Shown here: positions 24,678-33,546 of the stretch, one piece after another
Layout of the letters: each line of letters starts with the position of its first letter
Numbering within the stretch: the first letter of the stretch is position 1
Assembly: GCF_007671685.1 (NCBI RefSeq)
Contig: NZ_VCNL01000006.1
Coordinates: 62,001 to 126,000 of the forward strand
Source of the DNA: Halorubrum salsamenti
Lineage (GTDB): Archaea; Halobacteriota; Halobacteria; Halobacteriales; Haloferacaceae
Reading direction: 5' to 3'
Length of the DNA stretch: 64,000 bases
Made by a program: the position numbers and the translations under genes
Notes under the pieces: model-generated
Databases searched by the model: none
The model's input: only the letters and a program-made list of their open reading frames with translations
What the model was told of the DNA's origin: nothing

Positions 24678-26419
24678 CACGCACCACCTCCGGTGGCGGC
24701 CGCCTCGCTCTCGTCCACGTCCGCCTCCGGATCGATCGCGTCGCGGATCGCGTCACCGAGCGCGTTGAACGCGATGACGACTAAGACGATCGCGATCCCG
24801 GGAATGGTCGCGACGTGCCAGGAATCGGTCGAGACGTACGACTGCCCGCCGTCGATAAGCCGTCCCCACTCGGGGGTCGGCGGGTTGATGCCGAGTCCGA
24901 GGAAGGTCAGCGCGGCGGTCGAGATGATCACGCCGCCGATCAGAAGCGATCCGTAGATCAGGATGTAGCCGGCGATGTAGGGTGCCATGTGTTTGCGCAT
25001 CGTCTGGAAGGGCGTCTGGCCGTAGCTCTTCGCGGCGTCGACCCACTCCTGTTCGGACACCTGCAGCGAGGGGCCACGTATCGCTCGCCACATCCCCGGC
25101 CAGTAGGCGAACGCGAAGATCAGCGCCAACAACAGCCCGCCGTCGAGTGGTTGCGCGATCGGGTGGTCCGCCTCTTGGAAGACGACGGAGACGAGCATGA
25201 TGAGGAGCAACGCCGGAACGGCCTGGACGGTGTCGCTCGCCATCACCGTCACGATGTCGGTTATGCCCTTGTAATACGACGACAGGAGCGAGAGGACGAC
25301 CGCGATGAGCCCCCCGAGTCCGATCGCCGTCACTCCGATGACGAGCGAGGTCCGGGCGCCGTACGAGAGGTGCGTCATCATGTCTTGACCTCTGTTCGTC
25401 GTCCCCAACGGTGCCCACCTCCCGTAGTCGTCGTAGCTCATCGGTCCGATCGTGTTCTGACCGTCGGAGCGGCTCTGGAGGTTCGCGAACACGTGCGTGG
25501 TCGAGGTGACCTCGCCGTCCTCGGAGAGGTACTCGAACTCGTGGGCGTTCGGCTCGTAGATGTTGTGCTGGGCCTCGACCGGGCTCACCGCCGGCGCCCA
25601 CAGCGCCAACACGACGAACAGGAAGACGATCGCGAAGCCGAACAGCCCCCAGTAGTTGTTCCGGAACCGCCGGACCGTGTCGTCTCTCGGTGTCCAATCG
25701 GCGAGACGGTAGTGCGTCCGGTAGACGTTGAAGCCGCGCCACAGCCAGACGAGGAACGCGACAGCGTACGCGAACACGAGACCGGTCCGGATCGTCCACG
25801 CGACCGCCGGCGAGAGGCCGAGGAACGTCCCCTCCCAGCCGCCTTCCGGCAGCCGGTGTCCCGCGTTCGGGATCAGGTCCCGGCTGGTGATCGCGGGGAG
25901 CGACGAAGCGAGCGCGTCGACGCCGCCCGTGATCGCGCCGATGAGCGCGGAGAACGCGCCGCCGAACGGCGTGTACGCGATGAGCCCGGCGACAGCGACG
26001 AGGACGAACGTCAGCTCGGCGCGCTTCGCCCAGCGGTGGCCCCGCCGCGAGAGGTCGAGCCCGAGGACGTCGACGGCGGCGTCGGGCACGCTCGGAGAGA
26101 CGGGGATCGTGACGGCGAACGCCATCAGGGTGGCCGTGATGGCGGTCGCGACGAACCCGGCCGCAGATCCGAGCGTGCCCACCACGTTGCCGCCGACGGA
26201 AGCCGGGACGCTCGCGAGGAGGTCGACGGTGAACCCGACGATCCCGAACAGCTGGCCGACCGCGGCGAACACGCGACCGATTTCGAGCAGGAGCAGGAGC
26301 GCGATCCCGGCGGTCCACACCATCGCCGGTCGCGGGTTCTCCCGGACGCGGTCTCGGAACAGCTTGTCGTCGTCCGGTTCCTCGAATCCGTCCGTGGAAT
26401 CGCTCTGTCTCGTGCTCAT
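24677..26419 (-). CDS. Peptide/nickel-type ABC importer permease (DppC-like) with N-terminal extension
   Basis: A 580-residue permease; ordinary DppC proteins are about 300. The C-terminal part (about 320-570) carries the normal domain with LGTTNRGQDMMTHLSYGART, the EAA loop EWVDAAKSYGQTPFQTMRKH and LTFLGLGINPPTPEWG. The first half adds about five extra membrane helices (35-60, 63-80, 85-108, 140-165, 215-235). The extension may stabilise the transporter or contact a partner; its function is unknown. It overlaps the DppB-like gene by four bases and the ATPase gene by one. Confidence 0.9.
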   Translation of the reverse strand: MSTRQSDSTDGFEEPDDDKLFRDRVRENPRPAMVWTAGIALLLLLEIGRVFAAVGQLFGIVGFTVDLLASVPASVGGNVVGTLGSAAGFVATAITATLMAFAVTIPVSPSVPDAAVDVLGLDLSRRGHRWAKRAELTFVLVAVAGLIAYTPFGGAFSALIGAITGGVDALASSLPAITSRDLIPNAGHRLPEGGWEGTFLGLSPAVAWTIRTGLVFAYAVAFLVWLWRGFNVYRTHYRLADWTPRDDTVRRFRNNYWGLFGFAIVFLFVVLALWAPAVSPVEAQHNIYEPNAHEFEYLSEDGEVTSTTHVFANLQSRSDGQNTIGPMSYDDYGRWAPLGTTNRGQDMMTHLSYGARTSLVIGVTAIGLGGLIAVVLSLLSSYYKGITDIVTVMASDTVQAVPALLLIMLVSVVFQEADHPIAQPLDGGLLLALIFAFAYWPGMWRAIRGPSLQVSEQEWVDAAKSYGQTPFQTMRKHMAPYIAGYILIYGSLLIGGVIISTAALTFLGLGINPPTPEWGRLIDGGQSYVSTDSWHVATIPGIAIVLVVIAFNALGDAIRDAIDPEADVDESEAAATGGGA

Positions 26420-27486
26420 TGGTCGTACCCCACGCGGGGATCGATAACGGTGTACAGGAAGTCCTGGAGGATGTTGAGTCCCAAGATGATCACCGTGAAG
26501 AGGAACAGCAAGGCCCCGGCCATCGGCAGGTCACCCTGCGTGAGCGCCTGGAAGAATATCCGCCCGAGCCCGTTGATGTTGAAGATCTGTTCGACGATCA
26601 CGGAGCCGCCGATGAGGAGGAACGCCTCGCTCGTGATGACCGGCAGCAGCGGAATCAGGGCGTTCCGGAAGATATGCTTCCAGACGATCACCCGGCTGGA
26701 GAGCCCCTTCGCCTTCGCGGTCTCGACGAACTTCGAGTTGACCGTCTCCAGCATCGCCGTCCGCCCGATCCGCAGCTCCGCCGCCATCGACGCCGAGCCG
26801 AGGATGATCGCCGGCGGCAGGATGAGCTTGATGTCGATCGCCAGCGCCGTCCAGTCGTTGATGTACGGCACCGGGAGCATGAGAACGTCAGTGGTCGAGA
26901 TCCACTCGAGCCTCGGCGTCCCGGTGATGCTGATGTCTCGGGCCGCGAAGTCCGGGCCGAGGGTGTACCAGTCGAATCCGAAGAGACCGCCATCGTTGCG
27001 GGTACGGCGGAGCACCGCCAGCGCGATCACGCACAGCCAGAAGTTCGGCAGCGCCTGCCAGATGATGCCGCCGAGGGAGGCCGTGTAGTCACCGAGCGTG
27101 TTGGGGTTGAGCCCGGCGTAGAAGCCGAGGGGAATCCCGATGAAAAGCGGCAGCAGGATCGCCCAGAACCCGAGCCAGAGCGTCGCCGGCGCGGCACCGA
27201 CAGCGATGTCGAGGATGTCCCGCTCGGCCTGAACCACCCACGACTGGCCGAAGTTGAACGTGAGGAAGTCGGTGATGAAGTCGACGTACTGTTCCCACAG
27301 CGGGTCGTTGAGCCCTAACCGTTCCCGGAGCTGTGCCCTGTCCGCTGCGCCCGCTTGGGGGCCGAGCCGTGCGGCTACCGGATCGATCGGTCCCGCGCGG
27401 AGCATGATGAACAGGAAGGTCAACACGGAGAACAACACCGGGACGGTGAGCAGTAGCCGCTTGACGAAGTACTCCCAGCGGCTCAT
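26416..27486 (-). CDS. Peptide/nickel-type ABC importer permease (DppB-like)
   Basis: A 356-residue permease with the standard DppB start SRWEYFVKRLLLTVPVLFSV and TFLFIMLRAGPIDPVAARLG. The C-terminal half holds the EAA motif (FVETAKAKGLSSRVIVWKHI) and GSVIVEQIFNINGLGRIFFQ, and it ends LQDFLYTVIDPRVGYDQ. About six membrane helices are visible. Its stop overlaps the next permease start by four bases (ATGA), so the two are translationally coupled. It follows the binding protein gene by 105 bases. Confidence 0.93.
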   Translation of the reverse strand: MSRWEYFVKRLLLTVPVLFSVLTFLFIMLRAGPIDPVAARLGPQAGAADRAQLRERLGLNDPLWEQYVDFITDFLTFNFGQSWVVQAERDILDIAVGAAPATLWLGFWAILLPLFIGIPLGFYAGLNPNTLGDYTASLGGIIWQALPNFWLCVIALAVLRRTRNDGGLFGFDWYTLGPDFAARDISITGTPRLEWISTTDVLMLPVPYINDWTALAIDIKLILPPAIILGSASMAAELRIGRTAMLETVNSKFVETAKAKGLSSRVIVWKHIFRNALIPLLPVITSEAFLLIGGSVIVEQIFNINGLGRIFFQALTQGDLPMAGALLFLFTVIILGLNILQDFLYTVIDPRVGYDQ

Positions 27487-27591
27487 GGTACCTTACGGTC
27501 TCTTGGGGTCGTGGTGGGCATGGATCGGCTCAATATTGGAGGGTGACTCGTGCAGTAACTAAATCCATCGATAACGGGGGGTCGAGGGCGT

Positions 27592-29466
27592 CTACTCGGC
27601 CTCTTCGTTGAGTTCGGTCTGCCAGTCGAGGTAGAACCCGTTGGTCTCGGTGGGCATCGTCGACGTGTCGGTGTTGAGCGGTTCGAGCTGGAACATCCCG
27701 TACGGAACGGCGGGCCAGCTCCAGATCCACCCGAGGCTGTACATCTGGAGGTCGCCGTCCTCACCGCGGCTCTGCAGGACGGAGAACTGCGACGTCTCCA
27801 GCGACAGGTTGACGCCGGTCCCGGAGATCAGGTCGCGAATGAGCTCACCGGCCGTCTGGAACACCTCGGCCTCGTAGGTGGTGAGCGTCATCTCGACCGG
27901 GTCGTCGGGCGTGATGCCGGCCTCTTGGAGGACCGACTGGGCGCCCTCGATGTCGCTCTCGCCGAGGCTGTACGGGTACTCGTCGAGGAAGCTGTTGTAG
28001 CCGTCGTTCCCGGTGGGCCAGATCGCCGGCGGGAGGAAGCTGTACGCCGCCGTGCCGCGGCCCGCGAACACCTCTTGGATGATCTGCTCTTTGTTCATCA
28101 CGTACGCGATCGCCTGGCGGGCCGCCTGCTGCGTGTTCGAGACGTTGAACCCGAAGTAGTAGGTGCTGATCTCGGAGATCCCGAGGTAGTTGACCTCCTC
28201 GTTCAGCTCGCCCGCCGGGCCGTACGTCCCGACCTGTCGGCCGCGGTCGTCGGACTCGGCGTCGATGGCGTCCGCCTCGTACGCGAACGTCGGCATCTCG
28301 AACCGATCGGCGTTCTGTTCGAGGGCGTAGGTCCACGCCGCCTGAGAGTCCTCGATGATCTCCCAGTTGACGGCGTCGACGCTCGCGACCTCGCCGTAGT
28401 AGTCGTCATTGCGGACGACCGTGACGTCCTCGTCGACGTTGAACTCGCCGAGCTCGAACGGCCCGGTGCCGTTGGCGACCTCGGTCGAGAACTCCTGGTG
28501 GGTGACCTCGCCGTCGTACCCCTCGATGTCGCCGACGTATCCCTCCGGAATCACGGAGAAGCTGGAGTACGCGATGACGTCGAGCACGTCGGGGTTCGGA
28601 CCGACGAGCTGGATCTCGATGGTCTGGTCGTCGACGACTTCGACGGCCAGCGAGTCGGGGACGACGTTACCCTCGTCGTCCGTCTCGGCGTCGATACCGA
28701 GGCCGACGGGCTGGTTGAGGGTGAAGCCCGCGCGCTCGGAGTTCTCCGACTCGACGGTGCGGCGCCAGGAGTACTTCACGTCCTGGGCCGTCATCTCGGT
28801 CCCGTCGTGGAACTGGACGTCGTCGCGGAGCGTGAACGTCCACGTGGTGCCGTCCTCGGAGACCTCGTACTCCTCCAAGAGCTGGTTTTCGATCTCCGGG
28901 ACGCCGTTGGGGAACGCCGTCAGGTTCTCGTAGAGCTGCGTGATGACGATCGACGACGCCGTGTCGGTGGACATGATCGGGTCCAGCTCGTCGAAGGTGC
29001 TGTTGATCAGGTTGAGCTCGCTCTGTCCCTCGACGGTCGTCGTGTTGAGCTGCTGCCAGTGTTTGCCGAGCGCACCGGTCAGCGGCACGTCGACGTAGTC
29101 GTACCAGAACAGCTCGGTGAGGCCGTGATACAGCGGGATGAGCACGGCGTCGTCGCGGGCCGCCTCCTCCATCTCGATGTACGCCTCCTGACGGAGCTCT
29201 TCGTCCTCCGGAAGGGGGTTGTCGACGGCGCTCTCCCATGCAGCCTGCGCCTTGTCGGCGTTGGTGCGCTGGGGCTCGTCTTCGCCGTCTTCGCCGTCCA
29301 TTCCATCGCTACCGTCTTCGCCGTCGGTGTCGTTACCGTCGCTACCGTCGGAGGGCTCCTGATCGGAACAGCCGGCGAGGCTTACCGCCGCCCCGCCGCC
29401 GAGGAGGCCGAGTAGCCGTCGTCGCTTCGTGCTCTCAACTGCCTCTCCATTTGTTGGATCGGGCAT
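27592..29466 (-). CDS. ABC importer solute-binding lipoprotein (family 5), apparently permuted
   Basis: A 624-residue exported binding protein. The Tat motif KRRRLLG is followed by a hydrophobic stretch and the lipobox SLAGC (Cys33), then an acidic Gly/Asp linker. The family 5 core begins late, with FDELDPIMSTDTASSIVITQ near residue 170, and continues through TWTFTLRDDVQFHDGTEMTA and ISTYYFGFNVSN. The segment at about 72-150 (EELRQEAYIEMEEAARDD, VLIPLYH, WYDYVDVPLTGALG) looks like what normally ends such proteins, while this protein stops at DWQTELNEEAE, just where that segment is expected. The substrate, peptide or nickel chelate, is not deducible. Confidence 0.88.
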   Translation of the reverse strand: MPDPTNGEAVESTKRRRLLGLLGGGAAVSLAGCSDQEPSDGSDGNDTDGEDGSDGMDGEDGEDEPQRTNADKAQAAWESAVDNPLPEDEELRQEAYIEMEEAARDDAVLIPLYHGLTELFWYDYVDVPLTGALGKHWQQLNTTTVEGQSELNLINSTFDELDPIMSTDTASSIVITQLYENLTAFPNGVPEIENQLLEEYEVSEDGTTWTFTLRDDVQFHDGTEMTAQDVKYSWRRTVESENSERAGFTLNQPVGLGIDAETDDEGNVVPDSLAVEVVDDQTIEIQLVGPNPDVLDVIAYSSFSVIPEGYVGDIEGYDGEVTHQEFSTEVANGTGPFELGEFNVDEDVTVVRNDDYYGEVASVDAVNWEIIEDSQAAWTYALEQNADRFEMPTFAYEADAIDAESDDRGRQVGTYGPAGELNEEVNYLGISEISTYYFGFNVSNTQQAARQAIAYVMNKEQIIQEVFAGRGTAAYSFLPPAIWPTGNDGYNSFLDEYPYSLGESDIEGAQSVLQEAGITPDDPVEMTLTTYEAEVFQTAGELIRDLISGTGVNLSLETSQFSVLQSRGEDGDLQMYSLGWIWSWPAVPYGMFQLEPLNTDTSTMPTETNGFYLDWQTELNEEAE

Positions 29467-29487
29467 ATAACACCGGTTTTGTTAGGT

Positions 29488-29497
29488 TATACTAAAG
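29488..29497 (-). promoter_or_regulatory. TATA element of the importer operon
   Basis: On the minus strand this is CTTTAGTATA, 22-31 bases before the binding protein start codon, within an AT-rich stretch (29465-29520). It is the only good promoter found for the whole minus-strand importer operon. Confidence 0.5.
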
Positions 29498-29592
29498 TCT
29501 TCCTCAAAGATCCTTATAGTCTATCGGAGAACTCGGGTGGGGTGAACGCTCAGTTGATCGCGTCACGCTTGACGGACCCGTCCGTCTCGCTG

Positions 29593-29982
29593 TCACCCGT
29601 TTCGCGCGTCTTCATCCGCCTCGTCCGTCTCACCGCTCGCATCGTCGTCGACTGAGACCAGCTCCATCAGCGGGTAGCCGTCTTGCATCGCCATCCGCGT
29701 GCGGACCGCGACGCCCTCGTAGGCGATCCGCATCTCGACGTCCATCAGCGAGCCGGTCAGCTCCGTGTAGCCGTTCTCGTGGTCGATCGCGTCCGCGACG
29801 CGGTCGTCGTGTATCTCCACGCTCACCGACTCGCAGAACGGCTGGTTCTCGATCGCCTCCGTCATCGCCGCCTCCAAGCTGCGCGTGCTCGACGGGCTGA
29901 TCGGCGTTCCCGCGAACTGGTGGTACAGCGAGCCGAACTTGATCCCGGCCTCGAAACACGCCTGCTGGGCGTCAGTTGCCAT
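29593..29982 (-). CDS. mptD: Dihydroneopterin aldolase, archaeal MptD type
   Basis: A 129-residue protein of the archaeal DHNA family (PF04038 type). It catalyses the aldol cleavage of 7,8-dihydroneopterin to 6-hydroxymethyl-dihydropterin on the way to tetrahydrofolate or methanopterin-like cofactors. The family pattern ACFEAGIKFGSLYHQFAGTP spans residues 8-27, followed by SLEAAMTEAIENQPFCESVS (about 35-54), and the core ends near EMRIAYEGVAVRTRMAM. The last 15 residues are acidic and variable. It is divergent from the amidohydrolase gene, 124 bases apart. Confidence 0.85.
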   Translation of the reverse strand: MATDAQQACFEAGIKFGSLYHQFAGTPISPSSTRSLEAAMTEAIENQPFCESVSVEIHDDRVADAIDHENGYTELTGSLMDVEMRIAYEGVAVRTRMAMQDGYPLMELVSVDDDASGETDEADEDARNG

Positions 29983-30106
29983 AGAGGAACTCCGGGAGCA
30001 GCGGGGAAAGAACGTTCGGCGGCGGAGTCGACGAGGGTGACCGCGCTACCCGCCCGCGCCACCGCCGAACGGAAGGCGTTAGGTCCGCCGGGCGGAACCG
30101 GGAGGC

Positions 30107-31435
30107 ATGAACACGCTTCGCGTGACGGGCGGACGGGTACTCCGCGCTGACGGCCGCGTGACCGAGTCGGACGTGACGATCGATCGCGACGCCGGAACGA
30201 TCGTCGCGGTGGGTGACGAGGCCGTAGAGAGCGGAGAGAGGGCTGAAAGCGGCGAAACAGCCGACGAGACCCTCGACGCCGACGGCGGGCTCGTGATCCC
30301 GGGACTCGTCAACGCCCACACGCACGTCGCGATGACGCTTCTCCGGGGATACGCCGACGACAAGCCGCTCGACCCGTGGCTGCGCGAAGATATCTGGCCC
30401 GCCGAGGCCGAACTCACGCCGGACGACATCGAGGCGGGCGCCGAGCTCGGCGTCCTAGAGATGATCCGGTCGGGGACGACCGCGTTCGCGGACATGTACT
30501 TCGCGATGGACCGCGTCGCGGACGTGGTCGATCGCGCTGGACTGCGAGCCCGCCTCGGTCACGGCGTGGTCACAGTCGGAAAGGACGACGCGGACGCCCG
30601 CGCCGACGTCGAGGAGAGTCTGGCGGTCGCGACGGAGCTCGACGGCGCCGCGGACGGTCGGATCCGGACCGCGTTCATGCCGCATTCGCTGACGACGGTC
30701 GGAGAGGAATTCCTCCGCGAGGGCGTCGCTGCGGCGCGCGAGGCGGACGTCCCGGTCCACCTCCACGCGAACGAGACGACGGACGAGGTCGACCCGATCG
30801 TCGGCGAGCGCGGGGAGCGACCGATCGCGTACGCGGACGACCTCGACGCGCTCGGCCCGGACGACTTCTTCGCGCACGGCGTCCACCTCGACGGCTCGGA
30901 GATCGATCGGCTCGCCGAGGCGGGGACCGCGATCGTCCACTGCCCGGCCTCGAACATGAAGCTCGCCAGCGGGATGGCCCCGATCCAGCGCCTCCGCGAG
31001 GCGGGCGTCACGGTCGCGCTCGGCACGGACGGGGCGGCCTCGAACAACGATCTGGACGTGTTCGACGAGATGCGCGACGCCGCGATGCTCGGGAAGCTCG
31101 CCGCGGACGACGCGAGCGCGGTGCCCGCCGCGGCGGTCGTGGAGATGGCGACCGCCGGCGGGGCCGACGCCCTCGACCTCCCCGGCGGTCGGATCGAGCC
31201 GGGTGCGGCCGCCGACCTCGCGGTCGTCGACCTCGACGCCCCGCACCTCACGCCGGTCCACGACCCCGTCTCGCACCTCGCGTACGCGGCGCGCGGGAGC
31301 GACGTGCGCCACACCGTCTGCGACGGCGAGGTCCTAATGTGTGACCGCAAGGTACTGACGCTCGACGCCGACGCGGTTCAAGAGCGGGCGGCGGCGGCCG
31401 CGAGCGACCTCGTCGATCGGGTCGGCGAACAGTAA
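30107..31435 (+). CDS. Amidohydrolase, S-adenosylhomocysteine / 5'-deoxyadenosine deaminase type
   Basis: A 442-residue TRZ/ATZ-type deaminase with a metal-dependent TIM barrel. The metal ligands appear as NAHTHVAMTLLRGYADD (about 66-82), the later HLHANET (about 221), HGVHL and GTDGAASNNDLDVFDEMR (about 308-325). This set matches DadD/MtaD enzymes that deaminate SAH, methylthioadenosine or 5'-deoxyadenosine. S-adenosylhomocysteine hydrolase is encoded 2.2 kb downstream on the same strand, which supports a role in clearing SAM by-products. Exact substrate not determinable. The start ATG follows the motif AAGGCGTTAGG by 22 bases. Confidence 0.88.
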   Translation: MNTLRVTGGRVLRADGRVTESDVTIDRDAGTIVAVGDEAVESGERAESGETADETLDADGGLVIPGLVNAHTHVAMTLLRGYADDKPLDPWLREDIWPAEAELTPDDIEAGAELGVLEMIRSGTTAFADMYFAMDRVADVVDRAGLRARLGHGVVTVGKDDADARADVEESLAVATELDGAADGRIRTAFMPHSLTTVGEEFLREGVAAAREADVPVHLHANETTDEVDPIVGERGERPIAYADDLDALGPDDFFAHGVHLDGSEIDRLAEAGTAIVHCPASNMKLASGMAPIQRLREAGVTVALGTDGAASNNDLDVFDEMRDAAMLGKLAADDASAVPAAAVVEMATAGGADALDLPGGRIEPGAAADLAVVDLDAPHLTPVHDPVSHLAYAARGSDVRHTVCDGEVLMCDRKVLTLDADAVQERAAAAASDLVDRVGEQ

Positions 31436-31529
31436 TTTCGGGTCTTGGCTGCTCGATAGCGGGAGTAGGTATATCGGTGCGGTTGATTGGTCGTTTATAA
31501 GTCGGATCGCGGTGTTGCTGTCGGCTGTT

Positions 31530-31830
31530 TATAAGCGATCGACGGCTTTGCGGTGAGGATCTCCAAAGCCCCAGCCGCGAGGGCTCGCGCGCCTTGTTGT
31601 GCTCCTCGCTCAGTCGCTAGCGCTCCCTCGCTGCGGTGCTTACTGCGGCGTGCTTCACCCTCGCGACTGCCCCTTTGAGTCCTCCCGCACCGCAACCGCA
31701 GCCTCACGCCTCCCCAGCCTCGTCGGCCGGCACTTATAAGTGCCGGCCGACTCCCTCGCGCGGCGCCGTTCGCGGCCTGTCGGCCGCTCACGGGCGCGCG
31801 CCACCGCAGACCCATTTATAAGCGATTGTC
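31530..31830 (-). repeat. Structured ~300-bp repeat, left copy
   Basis: This segment is the reverse complement of the right copy at 34952-35265 in block order and hairpins. Shared blocks, read in element orientation, are GAGGCTGGGGAGGCGTGAGG, GACTCAAAGGGGCAGTCG (31663-31680) and GGCTGGGGCTTTGGAG (31561-31576). Both ends carry TTATAA boxes. Between blocks the two copies diverge in sequence and length. A 30-bp perfect palindrome (31722-31751) and a second hairpin (31772-31787) are kept with compensatory changes. It has no transposase and no credible coding frame. Confidence 0.8.
31722..31751. repeat. 30-bp perfect palindrome, left repeat copy
   Basis: The half-site GTCGGCCGGCACTTA meets its reverse complement at a central TATA-like CTTATAAG. 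The right copy (35022-35051) has the same palindrome except that the A/T pair next to the centre is G/C, so symmetry is preserved. Confidence 0.85.
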
Positions 31831-32050
31831 GCTGTCGCTCACAGTCGTTTAAATACGTCATCACCGCCACCGATCTGCAACACTCACTCCCGCCCTGATT
31901 CGCCACCGACACTCGATCGATGATCGAGGCGCGTCCGAGCCGCGGACCGGCCCTATCTAAGCCCGAATCGACGTCGATCAGGAGCGATTAACCGTCCGAT
32001 CTCGCTAAATCGCCGATCCGTCGAGACAGCGCCGTAAACCCGAATACAAT

Positions 32051-32064
32051 CCGGTTTAAACCGG
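32051..32064. promoter_or_regulatory. Palindromic operator candidate
   Basis: CCGGTTTAAACCGG is a perfect 14-bp palindrome 15 bases before the TATA box of the secreted repeat protein. A dimeric regulator site or a BRE-adjacent element would fit this place. Confidence 0.45.
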
Positions 32065-32078
32065 CTTAACGGAGTTCA

Positions 32079-32086
32079 CTTTTTAT
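32079..32086 (+). promoter_or_regulatory. TATA element of the secreted repeat protein
   Basis: CTTTTTAT lies 30-37 bases before the start codon at 32116 and is the best TATA match in this intergenic region. Confidence 0.55.
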
Positions 32087-32115
32087 GGGATAACGGCGTC
32101 ACGGACCGGACGCAC

Positions 32116-33546
32116 ATGAGAGAACGCACGATTGGCCTGCTGTTGATCGCGGTCGTCGCGCTCGGCGCGATGACCGGCGTCGCGGCCGCCGAGGGCGACC
32201 TCGGCGTGGCCGTCGACAAAGACGCGGACGGGACATCGACGGTCACGGTGACCGAGAACGACACCGCGGTCGAGAACGCCTCGGTGACCGTCACCGCCGC
32301 CGGCGAGAACGACACCTACGTCGGCGCGGGCGACTACGAGACGGACGCGAACGGTACCGTCGACCTCGAAGCCCCCGAGGAGGACGTGACGGTCGAAGTC
32401 ACGGCCGCCTCCGGGAACGAGACCGCCTCGACGACGGCCGACCTCGAGGCCCCTGACGGCCTCGAACTCGACGTCGGGAACGCCGACGGCGAACCGGTCG
32501 TGACGGTGACGGACAACGACACCGCGGTCGAGAACGCCTCGGTGAACGTCACCGCGGCCGACAGCCAGAACGCCACCTACGTCGGCGCGGGCGACTACGA
32601 GACCGACGAGAACGGCACCGTCACCCTCCCCGCCGCCGCAGAGGACGTGACGATCGAGGTGACCGCCGAGTACGAGAACGACTCCGTCACGGAGACGGTC
32701 GAGCTCGAGGCCCCCGAAGGACTCGCGCTCGAGGTCGAGAACGCCGACGGTGAGCCCGTCGTCACGGTCACCGACGACGGCGAGGCCGCGGAGAACGCCT
32801 CTGTGAACGTCACCGCGGCTGACGACCAGAACGCCACCTACGCCGGCGAGGGCAGCTACGAGACCGACGCGAACGGCACGGTGACGCTGCCGGCCGCCGA
32901 GGAAGAGGTCACAGTCGACGTGACGGCCGAGTACGGGAACGACTCCGTCTCGACGACGGTCGAGCTGGGCGTCGAGGGCGGCGAGGACCAGCCCTTCGGC
33001 CAGCTCGTGCAGGACTTCGTCGACCGCCTGGAGGACCGCGAGGGCGGCATCGGCGCCGCAGTCTCGGACTTCGTGACGGAGAACAACCCGGGGAACGCCC
33101 CTGACCACGCGGGCGGCCCCGGCGGTCCGGACGACGCGGGTAACGGAAGCGACGCGGGCAACGCGAGCGACGGCCCCGGTAACGCGCCCGACCACGCCGG
33201 TCAGGGCAACGGGAACGGAAACGGCAGCGAGCAGGGGCCGCCGGCCCACGCCGGCCCGAACGGTGACGACGGCGACGACGCGAACGAGAGCGACGACGAC
33301 AACCGGGGACCGCCGAGCGACGCCGGTCCGGACGGTGACGACGCCGACGACACCGAGGAAGACGACGCCGACGACACCGAGGAAGACGACGCCGACGACA
33401 CCGACGAGAGCGACGAAGAAGACGAGAGCGACGAAGAAGACGAGAGCGATGGGGACGACGCTGACGCGGAAGACGACGAAGACGACGGCGACGCCGGGAA
33501 CGGGCCGGGTAACGGCAACGGACAGGGCAACGGCCCGCAGAACTGA
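32116..33546 (+). CDS. Secreted repeat protein with acidic tail
   Basis: A 476-residue protein with a Sec-type signal peptide (MRERTIGLLLIAVVALGAMT, cleavage near AAAEG). Three tandem beta-rich, Ig-like repeats of about 85 residues follow (roughly 27-113, 114-200, 201-288), each with VTVT, ENASVNVTAADxQNATY, GxYETDxNGTV and DVTxEVTAEYxNDSV. Many NxT/S sequons suggest N-glycosylation. After residue 310 the sequence becomes low-complexity: Gly/Asn/Pro-rich, then Asp/Glu-rich. No membrane anchor or PGF-CTERM is seen, so it may be released or held by charge. Role unknown; cell-surface or matrix is a guess. Confidence 0.8.
   Translation: MRERTIGLLLIAVVALGAMTGVAAAEGDLGVAVDKDADGTSTVTVTENDTAVENASVTVTAAGENDTYVGAGDYETDANGTVDLEAPEEDVTVEVTAASGNETASTTADLEAPDGLELDVGNADGEPVVTVTDNDTAVENASVNVTAADSQNATYVGAGDYETDENGTVTLPAAAEDVTIEVTAEYENDSVTETVELEAPEGLALEVENADGEPVVTVTDDGEAAENASVNVTAADDQNATYAGEGSYETDANGTVTLPAAEEEVTVDVTAEYGNDSVSTTVELGVEGGEDQPFGQLVQDFVDRLEDREGGIGAAVSDFVTENNPGNAPDHAGGPGGPDDAGNGSDAGNASDGPGNAPDHAGQGNGNGNGSEQGPPAHAGPNGDDGDDANESDDDNRGPPSDAGPDGDDADDTEEDDADDTEEDDADDTDESDEEDESDEEDESDGDDADAEDDEDDGDAGNGPGNGNGQGNGPQN
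33340..33441 (+). repeat. In-gene tandem repeats (24-bp and 18-bp units)
   Basis: Two perfect 24-bp units and an 18-bp partial one (33340-33405) encode DADDTEED repeats. Two identical 18-bp units (33406-33441) encode ESDEED. All units are multiples of three, so copy-number change keeps the frame. Such short tandem units are prone to replication slippage. Confidence 0.85.

Larger units (their letters stand above)
31436..32115. other. Gene-free region containing left repeat copy and surface-protein promoter
   Basis: About 680 bases separate the amidohydrolase from the secreted protein. 31530-31830 is the left copy of the structured repeat (see that entry). 31830-32050 shows no gene. A 14-bp palindrome and a TATA box follow before the ATG at 32116. 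Open frames that run through the repeat (for instance containing RPTRLGRRE) occur in both copies but lose frame, so I do not annotate them as genes. Confidence 0.6.

Noticed and set aside
31495-31912. Open frames on the minus strand through the left repeat, with peptides such as RPTRLGRREA
   Set aside because: The same peptide appears in the right copy but frame and sequence diverge right after, codon use is not typical, and the conserved features are hairpins, so these are likely spurious calls of a non-coding repeat.
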